The notes under the pieces were generated by a model that ran no database searches, had not been told where the DNA came from, and saw only the letters and a list, made by a program, of their open reading frames with translations. 64,000 nt of DNA from Oceanobacillus polygoni (GTDB taxonomy: Bacteria; Bacillota; Bacilli; Bacillales; Amphibacillaceae). This document shows positions 53,651 to 63,128 of the stretch, piece by piece. Location of the stretch: assembly GCF_008304605.1 (NCBI RefSeq), contig NZ_PIJY01000008.1, positions 28,512 through 92,511 on the forward strand, in the 5' to 3' direction. Position numbers and translations under genes: made by a program. How positions within the stretch are numbered: position 1 is the stretch's first letter; each line of letters starts with the position of its first letter.

Positions 53651-54337
53651 ATGAATTATCATATTGGACTTGTTGAAGATGACGCGAACATCCAAAATAT
53701 TGTTTCTGCTTATTTAAAGAAAGAAGGCTATGAAGTAACGATTATGGATTCTGCAGAAAAAGGCTGGGAGCTCTGGGAAAACGACCCACCGGATATGTGG
53801 ATTCTTGATATTATGCTACCAGGGATGGACGGTTACGAATTTTGTAAAAAACTACGTACGAAGAGTGAGGTGCCAATTATCATTATCTCCGCGAAAGATG
53901 ATGAAATCGATAAAATCCTTGGACTGGAATTAGGTGGCGACGATTATTTAACGAAGCCTTTCAGCCCTAGAGAACTTGTTGCAAGGGTGAAACGACTTTT
54001 CCGCAGAACATTGCCGAAACATAATCTGCAGGAAGAGCAAACAGATCGCTTGAAAGTGGACCATCTTCTAATCTATAGAGAAGATCGTCGAATTTTCTTC
54101 CAGGGAAATGAATATGAAGTAACATCCAAAGAATACGATATGCTTTTGCTATTTGCCGAAAATCCGAACCGGGCTTTTTCTAGGGAAGATTTATTATTAA
54201 AAATTTGGGGGAATGATTATTTCGGAAGCGATCGTGCTGTAGATGATTTAGTAAAAAGAATTCGTAAAAAAATGGACAATATCCCACTAGAAACGGTGTG
54301 GGGTTATGGATATCGTCTGCGTAAAGAAGAGGAGTAA
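53651..54337 (+). CDS. cssR: Secretion-stress response regulator CssR (OmpR family)
   Basis: 228 aa. Receiver domain with Asp10-Asp11, phospho-acceptor Asp53 (WILDIMLPGMDG) and Lys in LTKPFSPREL, then a winged-helix DNA-binding domain (about 135-226, ending GYGYRLRKEEE). Identified as CssR because it is divergent from htrA and followed 2 bases later by a CssS-like kinase. Should activate htrA-type genes on secretion or heat stress. Confidence 0.9.
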   Translation: MNYHIGLVEDDANIQNIVSAYLKKEGYEVTIMDSAEKGWELWENDPPDMWILDIMLPGMDGYEFCKKLRTKSEVPIIIISAKDDEIDKILGLELGGDDYLTKPFSPRELVARVKRLFRRTLPKHNLQEEQTDRLKVDHLLIYREDRRIFFQGNEYEVTSKEYDMLLLFAENPNRAFSREDLLLKIWGNDYFGSDRAVDDLVKRIRKKMDNIPLETVWGYGYRLRKEEE

Positions 54338-54339
54338 CG

Positions 54340-55695
54340 ATGAAACTTCATTCTCAGCTAAATGCGGCATTTACAACGCTACTACTTGTTATTATGGCAG
54401 CGGCTAGCTATGTTATTTACTCGTTGATTCTTGATTTGCTAATCCAAGATGAGCAGCGGCAATTAAAGGAAACGGGAGAGCTTTTAGTTAGCTTTCTTAA
54501 CGAACAGTTTGAAACAGTCGGTGATTACAGGCAGTTTAATGAATTTTTGCAGGATCAGGACTTGCAGATTTTTCTATATGATCGGAATAGCGATGCTGTT
54601 CTAATGTCGACCATGTCGGCTCCGGTTGTCAGTGAATTCTTTGAAGCGAACAACTTCTCAGCGACCAATCAAACATTGTGGGAGTATGGAAATGAGCGGT
54701 TTGTTACGTCAAGAATTTTATTTTATCCAGAGATATCTGGACTAGAATTAATCTTGCTTACACCGATGGACGATCTAACCGTTGTACAGCAAAGCTTCTT
54801 TATTCGCTTATTTCTCGTCTTCTTAATTGGTGCTGCAGCTGCTGTTTTACTCAGTTATTTTATGACAAATAAGCTCGTTACGCCGCTTTCCCAATTAAAG
54901 GGAGAACTAAAGAAAATCGAAAAGCGCCAGTTTAATGAGATGAATCGAGTGAAAGCAACTGGAGAAATTAAGGAAGTAGAGCAAAGTGTGTATGATATGG
55001 CTAAGGAATTGGAAAGATATATGAATTCACAGCAAACCTTTTTCCAAAATGCCAGCCATGAATTGAAGACACCGTTGATGACGATTCAAGGCTATGCGGA
55101 AGGGATTAAGGATGGCATATTTGAAGATGTCGAAAAAGAAAAAGGACTGGAAGTAATGGTCTCGGAAGTGAAACGGCTTAAAGAGATCATAAATGAAATG
55201 ATTTTATTAGCAAAATTAGACAGTGAACCATCTTCTTACACTCCTGTACCAATTGAAGGAGAATTACTGATAGCGCAAGTTGTTGACCGTGTCATTCCTT
55301 TAATTAATGAAAAAGGAATTCAGCTTCAACATCAGGTTGACGAAAATATTGAATTTGTTGCCGATGAAGAAAAATTATTGAGAGCTTTATTAAATATCGT
55401 TTTTAACGGGATACGTCATGCAAAGTCAGAAGTGTCGATACGAGTTGTTCAGAAAAAACAGCATGTAGAAATTCTAATTGAGGATGACGGAGATGGAATC
55501 GCAGAAGAACAAGCAGAACAAATTTTTCATCGGTTTGTTAAAGGAAAAGATGGGGAAACTGGTTTAGGACTAGCGATTGCTCGTGCAATTGTGGAACAGT
55601 CAAACGGTAAAATTATAGTTGGAAAGTCGGAACTTGGTGGTGCGAAGTTTGAGATTCATTTGTTTCAAGAACGAAGAGCAATGGATAAAGCTTAA
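54340..55695 (+). CDS. cssS: Secretion-stress sensor histidine kinase CssS
   Basis: 451 aa. Helix 1 (about 10-32), extracytoplasmic sensor about 33-150, helix 2 (about 155-175), HAMP, dimerisation helix with His240 (FQNASHELKTPLMTIQGYAEG), and HATPase domain (N box NIVFNGIRHA, G1 EDDGDGI, G2 GLGLAIARAI). Senses misfolded secreted protein and phosphorylates CssR. AGAGGAG ribosome binding site within the end of cssR. Confidence 0.9.
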   Translation: MKLHSQLNAAFTTLLLVIMAAASYVIYSLILDLLIQDEQRQLKETGELLVSFLNEQFETVGDYRQFNEFLQDQDLQIFLYDRNSDAVLMSTMSAPVVSEFFEANNFSATNQTLWEYGNERFVTSRILFYPEISGLELILLTPMDDLTVVQQSFFIRLFLVFLIGAAAAVLLSYFMTNKLVTPLSQLKGELKKIEKRQFNEMNRVKATGEIKEVEQSVYDMAKELERYMNSQQTFFQNASHELKTPLMTIQGYAEGIKDGIFEDVEKEKGLEVMVSEVKRLKEIINEMILLAKLDSEPSSYTPVPIEGELLIAQVVDRVIPLINEKGIQLQHQVDENIEFVADEEKLLRALLNIVFNGIRHAKSEVSIRVVQKKQHVEILIEDDGDGIAEEQAEQIFHRFVKGKDGETGLGLAIARAIVEQSNGKIIVGKSELGGAKFEIHLFQERRAMDKA

Positions 55696-55721
55696 TGCTT
55701 GAGATAATTGACATTAATGGA

Positions 55722-55760
55722 GAACAGTTTTTTAAAGAAATTGTAAAAAAAGCTGTTCAA
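55722..55760 (+). terminator. Hairpin after cssS
   Basis: GAACAG-TTTTTTA / TAAAAAAAGCTGTTC, one bulge, no T-run after it. A weak terminator or stabilising hairpin before typA. Confidence 0.4.
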
Positions 55761-55825
55761 ATGAAAATAATATGATATAATTTTCTAGTTGAACATCCTG
55801 TGAATAATAGAGGGGCGTACTTTTT

Positions 55826-57652
55826 ATGCAATTAAGAGAAGATATTCGTAATATCGCAATTATTGCCCACGTTGACCATGGTAAAACGACATTAGTAGAT
55901 CAGCTTTTAAAATACTCCGGAACTTTCCGTGAAAATGAACAAGTTGACGAACGTGCGATGGACTCAGGTGATATTGAGCGTGAGCGTGGAATTACTATTT
56001 TGGCGAAGAACACTGCAGTAAAGTATCAAGAAAATACGACGATAAACATTTTAGATACACCAGGACACGCTGATTTCGGTGGCGAAGTAGAGCGTATTAT
56101 GAAAATGGTTGATGGTGTAGCACTAGTCGTAGATGCTTATGAGGGAACAATGCCACAAACACGTTTTGTATTGAAGAAAGCATTAGAACAGAAATTAACA
56201 CCAATTGTTGTTTTAAATAAAATAGATCGACCAAATGCAAGACCGACCGAAGTTATAGATGAAGTGCTTGATCTTTTCATCGAGCTTGGAGCAGATGATG
56301 AACAGCTTGAATTCCCTGTCGTTTATGCATCAGCATTAAACGGAACTTCTGGTCTTGAACCTGAAGATCAACAGGAAACAATGGATCCTATTTTCACTAC
56401 CATTATGGAGCATATTCCGGCACCAGCTAATAATAGTGAAGACCCGTTACAGTTCCAAGTAACATTGCTTGATTATAATGATTATGTTGGACGAATTGGA
56501 GTTGGTCGTATTGTTCGTGGAACAATTAAAGTTGGCCAACAAGTTGTTGTACTGAAAGAAGACGGAACGAATAAATCCTTCCGTGTTACGAAGCTATTTG
56601 GTTTCATTGGCTTAAAACGGATTGAAATTGAGGAAGCAAAAGCAGGGGATATTGTCGCTGTTTCTGGCATGGAAGATCTGAATGTAGGGGATACAATTTG
56701 TCCATCAGATCATCCAGAGGATCTCCCACGCCTACGCATTGATGAACCAACACTACAAATGACTTTCCTTGTTAATAACAGTCCATTTGCTGGTCGCGAA
56801 GGGAAATATATTACTTCTCGTAAAATCGAAGAACGGTTACTGAAACAATTAGAAACAGATGTGAGTCTGCGGGTTGATCCGACAGAATCACCAGATGCAT
56901 GGATTGTATCTGGACGTGGTGAACTTCATTTGTCAATTCTAATTGAAAATATGCGCCGTGAAGGGTACGAGCTGCAGCTTTCTAAGCCGCAAGTAATCAT
57001 TAAGGAAATTGATGGTGTGAAATCCGAGCCTGTAGAACGTGTACAAGTCGATGTACCAGAAGAATATACTGGAGCAGTTATGGAGTCACTTGGGGCACGT
57101 AAAGGCGAAATGCTTGATATGGTAAACCATGGAAATGGACAAGTTCGTCTTGAATTTAAAGTTCCATCTCGTGGATTGCTTGGCTATTCTACAGAATTTA
57201 TGTCACAAACTCGTGGCTATGGTATTTTAAACCATACGTTTGAAGCATACGAGCCAGTAATCAAAGGGCAAGTTGGCGGTAGACGTGAAGGTGTGCTTGT
57301 TGCATTGGAAAACGGAAAAGCTTCGACTTACGGAATTATGGGATTAGAAGACCGTGGGGTCATCTTTGTTAACCCAGGTACAGAAGTCTATGCTGGAATG
57401 ATTGTAGGCGAGCATAATCGTGAAAATGACCTAACGGTTAATGTTACGAAAGAAAAACATTTAACAAATGTGCGTTCTGCTAACAAGGATCAAACATCAA
57501 CGATTCGTAAAACGCGTGATATGTCGCTAGAAGAAGCTTTAGAGTACTTAAATGAAGATGAGTATTGTGAAGTAACACCAGAATCAATTCGCTTGCGTAA
57601 AAAGATTTTGAATAAAAACGAACGTGAAAAAGCAGCGAAGAAAAGTAAATAA
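55826..57652 (+). CDS. typA: Ribosome-associated GTPase TypA/BipA
   Basis: 608 aa translational GTPase. G1 [10 protein letters not shown]2 RERGITI, G3 [15 protein letters not shown]4 NKIDRPNA, followed by beta-barrel, EF-G-like domains III and V, and the BipA-specific C-terminal domain ([20 protein letters not shown]...). It assists 50S biogenesis and translation under stress and cold. GAGGGG ribosome binding site, strong downstream terminator. Confidence 0.97.
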   Translation: MQLREDIRNIAIIAHVDHGKTTLVDQLLKYSGTFRENEQVDERAMDSGDIERERGITILAKNTAVKYQENTTINILDTPGHADFGGEVERIMKMVDGVALVVDAYEGTMPQTRFVLKKALEQKLTPIVVLNKIDRPNARPTEVIDEVLDLFIELGADDEQLEFPVVYASALNGTSGLEPEDQQETMDPIFTTIMEHIPAPANNSEDPLQFQVTLLDYNDYVGRIGVGRIVRGTIKVGQQVVVLKEDGTNKSFRVTKLFGFIGLKRIEIEEAKAGDIVAVSGMEDLNVGDTICPSDHPEDLPRLRIDEPTLQMTFLVNNSPFAGREGKYITSRKIEERLLKQLETDVSLRVDPTESPDAWIVSGRGELHLSILIENMRREGYELQLSKPQVIIKEIDGVKSEPVERVQVDVPEEYTGAVMESLGARKGEMLDMVNHGNGQVRLEFKVPSRGLLGYSTEFMSQTRGYGILNHTFEAYEPVIKGQVGGRREGVLVALENGKASTYGIMGLEDRGVIFVNPGTEVYAGMIVGEHNRENDLTVNVTKEKHLTNVRSANKDQTSTIRKTRDMSLEEALEYLNEDEYCEVTPESIRLRKKILNKNEREKAAKKSK

Positions 57653-57664
57653 GTGAATGTATGT

Positions 57665-57699
57665 ACAGCAATGGCTAGATATGGCCATTGCTGTTTTTG
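57665..57699 (+). terminator. Terminator of typA
   Basis: 11-bp perfect stem ACAGCAATGGC / GCCATTGCTGT followed by TTTTTG. Confidence 0.88.
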
Positions 57700-57836
57700 T
57701 TTGTTCTTTGTTCCTTATGCGTATTCTCACTAATTATTATCAGACACATCCAAATAATTACATCCAAATAATTCCATTGCAAAGATTAATTCGTTAAAAT
57801 AAAAGTAATAAAACTACTAGATAAGGAGTTGGCTTT

Positions 57837-57962
57837 ATGGATAGGGATAAAAAAGATCATAGGGATACATTTGACAGAACGTTTATCGGAAGTTCTGGTT
57901 TTATGATAATTCTTGTTTTAGTCATTATAATTGGCAGTCTGATTTTTAATTATTTCAAATAA
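57837..57962 (+). CDS. Small 41-aa single-pass membrane protein
   Basis: 41 aa, missed by length filters. ATG preceded by AAGGAG with a 9-base spacer. N-terminal half is highly charged (MDRDKKDHRDTFDRTF), residues 20-39 are a hydrophobic helix (GFMIILVLVIIIGSLIFNYF). Charge pattern suggests the N-terminus inside. No family recognised. It precedes the sugar dehydrogenase lipoprotein gene by about 95 bases. Confidence 0.65.
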   Translation: MDRDKKDHRDTFDRTFIGSSGFMIILVLVIIIGSLIFNYFK

Positions 57963-58056
57963 AAGTAAGAGCTAATCGTAAACCCTGTTTGTCCCAAAAA
58001 AGATGAGGGTAGACTTATATACAAATTGATTTTTATGCGGAAGGAGATGATTCCAT

Positions 58057-59157
58057 ATTCGTTACGGAATAGTCGTTATACTCTTTGCTTGTGTAATCAT
58101 TGCTGGGTGTGCAACAGATAATAATGATACACCGGTAGATGACTCGACTGAGGAGGAACAAGAGGATACAGAACAAGCTGTTCCTGGAGATGAGAGAGAA
58201 GTTCTTGCTGATAATTTAGAGGCGCCATGGGCAATCGCAAAGGCGGGTGATACCTTTTATATTAGTGAGCGAACTGGATCGATTGTCACAATTGATGGGG
58301 AAGAGCAATCAAGAAAAGCCGTACAATTGGAAAAGGAAATATCTGAAGAAGCAGAAGCTGGACTTTTAGGAATTGTCATCCCAGAAGATTTTTCAGATAC
58401 GAATGAAGCATATGCCTATTATTCCTATCAGGAGGAGGGAGAAACCTATCAACGTGTTGTATCGATTGAAGAACAGGATGACAATTGGGTAGAAACAGCT
58501 GTCCTGTTAGATGAAATTCCTGGTGGGTCTTTCCATCATGGTGGAAGAATGGAGATTGGCCCAGATGATAAATTATATGTGACTACTGGCGATGCGTCGA
58601 TTCCGGAATTAGCGCAGGATAGAGATAGTTTAGCGGGGAACATACTTCGACTTAATCTGGATGGTACTATCCCTGAGGATAATCCGATTGAGAATTCATA
58701 TGTGTTTTCTTATGGCCATCGCAACCCGCAAGGACTTGCATGGAGTCCAGAAGGTGAATTGTTTGCTACGGAACACGGAAATCAAGCGCATGATGAAGTG
58801 AATCAGATCCTTCCAGGAGCTAATTATGGCTGGCCAGTTATTGAAGGTGATGAGACTGAAGATGGAATGGAGGTTCCACTCATTCATTCAGGAGATGAGA
58901 CATGGGCACCTTCTGGTATAGATCATTACGAGGGTAATTTTTATTTTGCTTCATTACGTGGGGAAGGATTAAGGAAATTCGACCCAGTTAATGAAACAGA
59001 AGAATTAATTATATATGATGTAGGAAGAGTCCGTGACGTACTAGCAGCAGAGAATGGTCTCTATATGATCACAAATAATACGGATGGTAGAGGAGACCCG
59101 ACAGAAGATGATGATCGTCTGTTGTTTATACCAATTCCGGAAAATCAATTGCATTAG
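58057..59157 (+). CDS. PQQ-type sugar dehydrogenase lipoprotein with AUU start
   Basis: About 366 aa soluble glucose/aldose dehydrogenase-like beta-propeller (YliI/Asd family). Diagnostic stretches: LEAPWAIAKAGDTFYISERTG, HHGGRMEIGPDDKLYVTTGDAS, GNILRLNLDGTIPEDNP, YGHRNPQGLAWSPEG and DEVNQILPGANYGWPVI. The frame upstream of the TTG at 58327 continues without stop to 58051 and encodes a lipoprotein signal peptide with IAGC and Cys18. No ATG, GTG or TTG exists between the TGA at 58048 and that Cys; AAGGAG (58041-58046) lies 10 bases before ATT at 58057, so AUU is the apparent start. A start frameshift is the alternative. Confidence 0.8.
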   Translation: MRYGIVVILFACVIIAGCATDNNDTPVDDSTEEEQEDTEQAVPGDEREVLADNLEAPWAIAKAGDTFYISERTGSIVTIDGEEQSRKAVQLEKEISEEAEAGLLGIVIPEDFSDTNEAYAYYSYQEEGETYQRVVSIEEQDDNWVETAVLLDEIPGGSFHHGGRMEIGPDDKLYVTTGDASIPELAQDRDSLAGNILRLNLDGTIPEDNPIENSYVFSYGHRNPQGLAWSPEGELFATEHGNQAHDEVNQILPGANYGWPVIEGDETEDGMEVPLIHSGDETWAPSGIDHYEGNFYFASLRGEGLRKFDPVNETEELIIYDVGRVRDVLAAENGLYMITNNTDGRGDPTEDDDRLLFIPIPENQLH

Positions 59158-59160
59158 TTT

Positions 59161-59200
59161 AAAGGCCTTTTGTTCTGTTGGCGGACGAAAGGCTTTTTTA
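59161..59200 (+). terminator. Terminator after sugar dehydrogenase gene
   Basis: Imperfect stem GGCCTTTTGTTCTG / CGGACGAAAGGCT followed by TTTTTT. Confidence 0.7.
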
Positions 59201-59289
59201 TATTGAAAAATGAATGGTTTTAGATGCGCGTTATATAGGGAAAAGGTAAACGTGATATACCATTTCCAATATTATCCCTATGTAAGCAT

Positions 59290-59318
59290 TTGCAATACTT
59301 GTATATACAAGTTATACT
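59290..59318 (+). promoter_or_regulatory. Promoter of the trehalose operon
   Basis: TTGCAA (59290-59295), 17-base spacer, TATACT (59313-59318). The spacer is exactly filled by the first TreR operator. Confidence 0.8.
59297..59312. promoter_or_regulatory. TreR operator 1
   Basis: ACTTGTATATACAAGT, a perfect 16-bp palindrome with the TTGTATATACAA core known for B. subtilis TreR, located between -35 and -10. Confidence 0.88.
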
Positions 59319-59328
59319 TATCTGTGTA

Positions 59329-59344
59329 ACATGTATATACAAGT
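59329..59344. promoter_or_regulatory. TreR operator 2
   Basis: ACATGTATATACAAGT, same palindrome with one mismatch. Centres of the two sites are 32 bases apart, about three helical turns, so two dimers could bind one face of the DNA. Confidence 0.85.
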
Positions 59345-59382
59345 TGAAGCATAATATAAACAAGTATAACAGGAGGGTTATA

Positions 59383-61323
59383 ATGGTGAACAACGAGGAA
59401 ACGCGAGCAAAAGAATTAATATATGCACCGCTTACAGGTAAGCGCATACCATTAGAAGATGTTCCAGACCCAACCTTTTCAGAAAAAATGATGGGTGAAG
59501 GGCTTGCAATTGAGCCGACGGATGGAAAAGTAGTTGCTCCGATTGATGGTGAAGTAACACTTACGTTTCCAACAAAGCATGCAATTGGATTAAAAAGTAA
59601 ATCAGGTATTGAGATTCTTATTCATATTGGATTGGAAACGGTTAATCTGGATGGAGAGGGATTCGAGGTTCATGTGAATGAAGGTGATCAACTAAGTATA
59701 GGAGATCCGCTCGTAACCTTTGATTTGGAATTAATCAAACTAAAAGCAGCAAGCTCCATTACTCCAATTATTATTACAAATGGAGATACAGTGGAGAACC
59801 TAGAGAAAACGGGTGAAGCAAATGTTATAGCAGGAGAAAGCCAATTTCTACAGGTTAGTGTAAAAGAAGGAAAGAAAGAAGAACGTTCAACAATCACAAA
59901 AAAGGGAACGCAATATAGTGAGGAAGCCGAAGCAATTGTTACAGCTGTTGGTGGATTAGAAAACGTGCGAGCGGCAACACATTGTGTTACAAGGCTTCGA
60001 TTTGCTTTAACAGATGAGGATCAGGTTGATAAAGCAGCATTAGAAGAGATGGATATTGTAAAAGGGACTTTTTCAGCGAATGGACAGTTTCAAGTAATTA
60101 TTGGACAAGGAACGGTAGACAAAGTATACAAAGCGATGGTCAATGAAACGGGAATTAGTGAAGCATCAAAAGAAGATGTAAAAGCTGCCGGTGGTAAGAA
60201 GCAAAATGCCTTACAGCGAGGAATTAAAGTTTTAGCAGATATTTTTATCCCGATTCTTCCAGCGATTATTACAGCAGGACTGCTAATGGGGATTAATAAT
60301 ATCTTAGCAAACCCTGGTATCTTTGGCAGGGGAGCACCATCCGTTATCGAGATGTACCCACAATGGGATGGTCTTGCAAGTATGATTAATATAATCGCCA
60401 ATACCGCATTCACCTTTTTGCCTGCTTTAATTGGTTGGTCTGCAGTGAAGAGGTTTGGCGGAAGTGAACTGTTAGGTGTTGTACTTGGTTTAATCATGGT
60501 TCATCCAGACTTATTAAACGCTTGGGCTTATGGGGAGGCACTTGAAGCTGGTACAGTACCAACATGGAATTTATTTGGTTGGGAAATCAATATGATTGGT
60601 TATCAAGGTCAGGTATTGCCAGTATTATTTGCATCCTTAGTATTAGCGAAGATTGAAATATTTATGAGAAAACGTGTTATTGACTCGTTGCAATTATTAA
60701 TCGTAGCTCCAGTTGCATTACTCGTTACAGGATTTTTAACCTTCATTATTATTGGACCAGTTACGTTTACAGTAGGCAACTGGATTACAGACGGTTTGAT
60801 CGCTATATTTGAAGCTGCACCGATCATTGGTGGTCTCGTATATGGAGCAATCTATGGACCATTAGTCATCACGGGAATGCATCATACCTTCTTAGCGGTA
60901 GACTTACAGCTGATTGGCAGTACAGAAACAACATTCTTATGGCCAATCCTTGCACTATCTAATATTGCGCAAGGTGCTGCGGCTTTTGCGATAATGAAGG
61001 TAGCTAAAGAAGAGAAGCTAAAAGGACTTGCAGGTACGTCAGGAATTTCCGCTTGGCTAGGTATTACGGAGCCAGCAATGTTTGGCGTGAACTTGCGATA
61101 TAAGTATCCTTTCTATGCAGCAATTACAGGTTCTGCAATTGCCGGTGCCTTTATTACAATGCAAAATGTACTTGCTACTTCCATTGGTGTTGGCGGAGTA
61201 CCGGGCATTTTTTCCATTGTTCCATCAGGATGGATTTCATTTGGTATTGGAATGGCAATTGTAATCATTTTCCCTTTTGTCATTACGTACGTTATTGCAA
61301 AACGCAAATTAAATAGACATTAA
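59383..61323 (+). CDS. treP: Trehalose-type PTS permease, EIIA-EIIB-EIIC fusion
   Basis: 646 aa. N-terminal EIIA(Glc)-like domain (about 12-155) with the phospho-histidine site ILIHIGLETV (His81) and supporting His66 (TKHAIG); EIIB domain with phospho-cysteine Cys201 (AATHCVTRLRF); EIIC membrane domain (about 275-640, around ten helices; GMHHTF, GITEPAMFGV). It imports and phosphorylates trehalose to trehalose-6-phosphate. B. subtilis TreP has only IIBC and borrows EIIA, so the fused EIIA at the front is notable. AGGAGG ribosome binding site before the ATG at 59383. Confidence 0.92.
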   Translation: MVNNEETRAKELIYAPLTGKRIPLEDVPDPTFSEKMMGEGLAIEPTDGKVVAPIDGEVTLTFPTKHAIGLKSKSGIEILIHIGLETVNLDGEGFEVHVNEGDQLSIGDPLVTFDLELIKLKAASSITPIIITNGDTVENLEKTGEANVIAGESQFLQVSVKEGKKEERSTITKKGTQYSEEAEAIVTAVGGLENVRAATHCVTRLRFALTDEDQVDKAALEEMDIVKGTFSANGQFQVIIGQGTVDKVYKAMVNETGISEASKEDVKAAGGKKQNALQRGIKVLADIFIPILPAIITAGLLMGINNILANPGIFGRGAPSVIEMYPQWDGLASMINIIANTAFTFLPALIGWSAVKRFGGSELLGVVLGLIMVHPDLLNAWAYGEALEAGTVPTWNLFGWEINMIGYQGQVLPVLFASLVLAKIEIFMRKRVIDSLQLLIVAPVALLVTGFLTFIIIGPVTFTVGNWITDGLIAIFEAAPIIGGLVYGAIYGPLVITGMHHTFLAVDLQLIGSTETTFLWPILALSNIAQGAAAFAIMKVAKEEKLKGLAGTSGISAWLGITEPAMFGVNLRYKYPFYAAITGSAIAGAFITMQNVLATSIGVGGVPGIFSIVPSGWISFGIGMAIVIIFPFVITYVIAKRKLNRH

Positions 61324-61347
61324 TTCAACTAGATTAGGAGTGAAAAT

Positions 61348-63018
61348 ATGAGTGAAGCATGGTGGAAGAAGTCAGTCGTTTATCAAATTTATCCAAAAAG
61401 TTTTCACGATACAACAGGAAATGGAACAGGAGATATTCAAGGTATTATCTCGAAATTAGATTACCTGAAAAAGCTGGGTGTCGATGTTATTTGGTTAACA
61501 CCGGTTTATAAATCACCACAGAATGATAATGGATATGATATAAGTGATTACTATTCCATTGAACCAAGCTATGGAACCATGGAAGATTTTGAGGAGTTAC
61601 TAGAAGAAACACATCGACGTGATATGAAGCTGATTATGGATCTTGTAATTAATCACACATCAACAGAGCATGAATGGTTTCAGGAAGCAAAGAAATCGAA
61701 GGATAATCCATACCGTGACTTCTATATTTGGAAGAATCCGGTCGATGGAGAAGAGCCAAACAATTGGCAATCCAAATTCGGAGGCTCTGCATGGCAATAT
61801 GATGAGCAAACAGAACAATTTTACTTGCATTTATTTGATCGAACACAGGCAGATTTGAATTGGGAAAATGAAAAGCTGCAAGAAAAACTTTTTGATATGA
61901 TGCGCTTTTGGGCGGAAAAAGGAATTGATGGATTTCGACTCGATGTCATTAATTTAATTTCAAAAGATCAAGCCTTTCCAAATGATGACATTGGGGATGG
62001 TCGCAGATTTTATACAGACGGACCTCGCATCCATGAATATTTAAATAAAGTGAATCAGGAAGTATTTTCGAAATATGATATGCTGACGGTCGGTGAAATG
62101 TCGTCAACATCACTCGATGCTTGTGTTCTTTATACGCAGCCAGAGCGACAAGAGCTATCCATGACATTCCAATTCCATCATTTGAAAGTGGATTATCCAA
62201 ATGGAGAAAAGTGGACAAAAGCTCCATTTGATTTCTTGAAGCTAAAGAAAATTCTTTCCGATTGGCAGGTTGGCATGCACGAAGAAAACGGCTGGAATGC
62301 TTTATTCTGGTGTAATCATGATCAGCCGCGTGCTGTATCACGATTTGGTGATGACACAAAGATGCCCCGTGAATCAGCAAAAATGCTTGCTACCACACTT
62401 CATATGATGAAAGGAACGCCATATATTTATCAAGGTGAGGAGATTGGGATGACGAATCCTAATTTCACTTCCATTGATGAATACCGTGATGTAGAGTCAT
62501 TAAATGCGTACAAAACCTTACGAGATAGTGGGAAATCAGAACAGGAAACGATAGAGATTTTACAGCAGAAATCGCGTGACAACGGACGGACACCAATGCA
62601 ATGGTCTAATGAAAAGCATGCAGGATTTACATCTGGAACACCGTGGATTAATGTTGCAGCTAACTATCCTGAGATCAATGTTACTCAAGCCTTAGCGGAT
62701 AAAGATTCTATTTTTTATCACCATCAGCAGTTGATTCAATTACGAAAGAAGTATGATATCATTACGTATGGGGACTATCAACTACTATTTGAAGAAGATC
62801 CTCAAATATTTGCATATACGAGAAACTGGAATGGCGAAAAGCTAATTGTTGTAAGTAATTTTTCTGGAGACACTGCAACGGTAAATTTACAGCTAGACAA
62901 GAAAATAGCAAATCCACAAGTTTTGTTATCCAATTACGCTGATTCACCACAGTCGTTGGAACAGTTAAATTTAAGACCTTATGAATCCATTGTTTATCAC
63001 GTATTAACGGGGATGTAA
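61348..63018 (+). CDS. treC: Trehalose-6-phosphate hydrolase (alpha,alpha-phosphotrehalase)
   Basis: 556 aa GH13 enzyme splitting trehalose-6-P into glucose and glucose-6-P. Catalytic Asp199 (DGFRLDVINLI), Glu250 (TVGEMSS) and Asp325 (WCNHDQPR); N-terminal WWKKSVVYQIYPKSFHDTTGNGTGDIQGI. The oligo-1,6-glucosidase group is similar, but the treP/treR neighbours decide. 24 bases after treP. Confidence 0.95.
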   Translation: MSEAWWKKSVVYQIYPKSFHDTTGNGTGDIQGIISKLDYLKKLGVDVIWLTPVYKSPQNDNGYDISDYYSIEPSYGTMEDFEELLEETHRRDMKLIMDLVINHTSTEHEWFQEAKKSKDNPYRDFYIWKNPVDGEEPNNWQSKFGGSAWQYDEQTEQFYLHLFDRTQADLNWENEKLQEKLFDMMRFWAEKGIDGFRLDVINLISKDQAFPNDDIGDGRRFYTDGPRIHEYLNKVNQEVFSKYDMLTVGEMSSTSLDACVLYTQPERQELSMTFQFHHLKVDYPNGEKWTKAPFDFLKLKKILSDWQVGMHEENGWNALFWCNHDQPRAVSRFGDDTKMPRESAKMLATTLHMMKGTPYIYQGEEIGMTNPNFTSIDEYRDVESLNAYKTLRDSGKSEQETIEILQQKSRDNGRTPMQWSNEKHAGFTSGTPWINVAANYPEINVTQALADKDSIFYHHQQLIQLRKKYDIITYGDYQLLFEEDPQIFAYTRNWNGEKLIVVSNFSGDTATVNLQLDKKIANPQVLLSNYADSPQSLEQLNLRPYESIVYHVLTGM

Positions 63019-63128
63019 TAGCACTATCTCAAATTGTGAGAAGAAAACAGCACTAATGTGAAGTGGAAGATGGAACCTTTCGCTGAATGAAGTTTTTCTT
63101 TATTATGCAACGTAATGAGGTTTAAGGT

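Noticed and set aside
58327..59157. Sugar dehydrogenase starting at TTG 58327 (276 aa, truncated)
   Set aside because: The frame continues upstream with family-typical sequence (LEAPWAIA...ISERTG) and a lipoprotein signal peptide, so the gene is longer.
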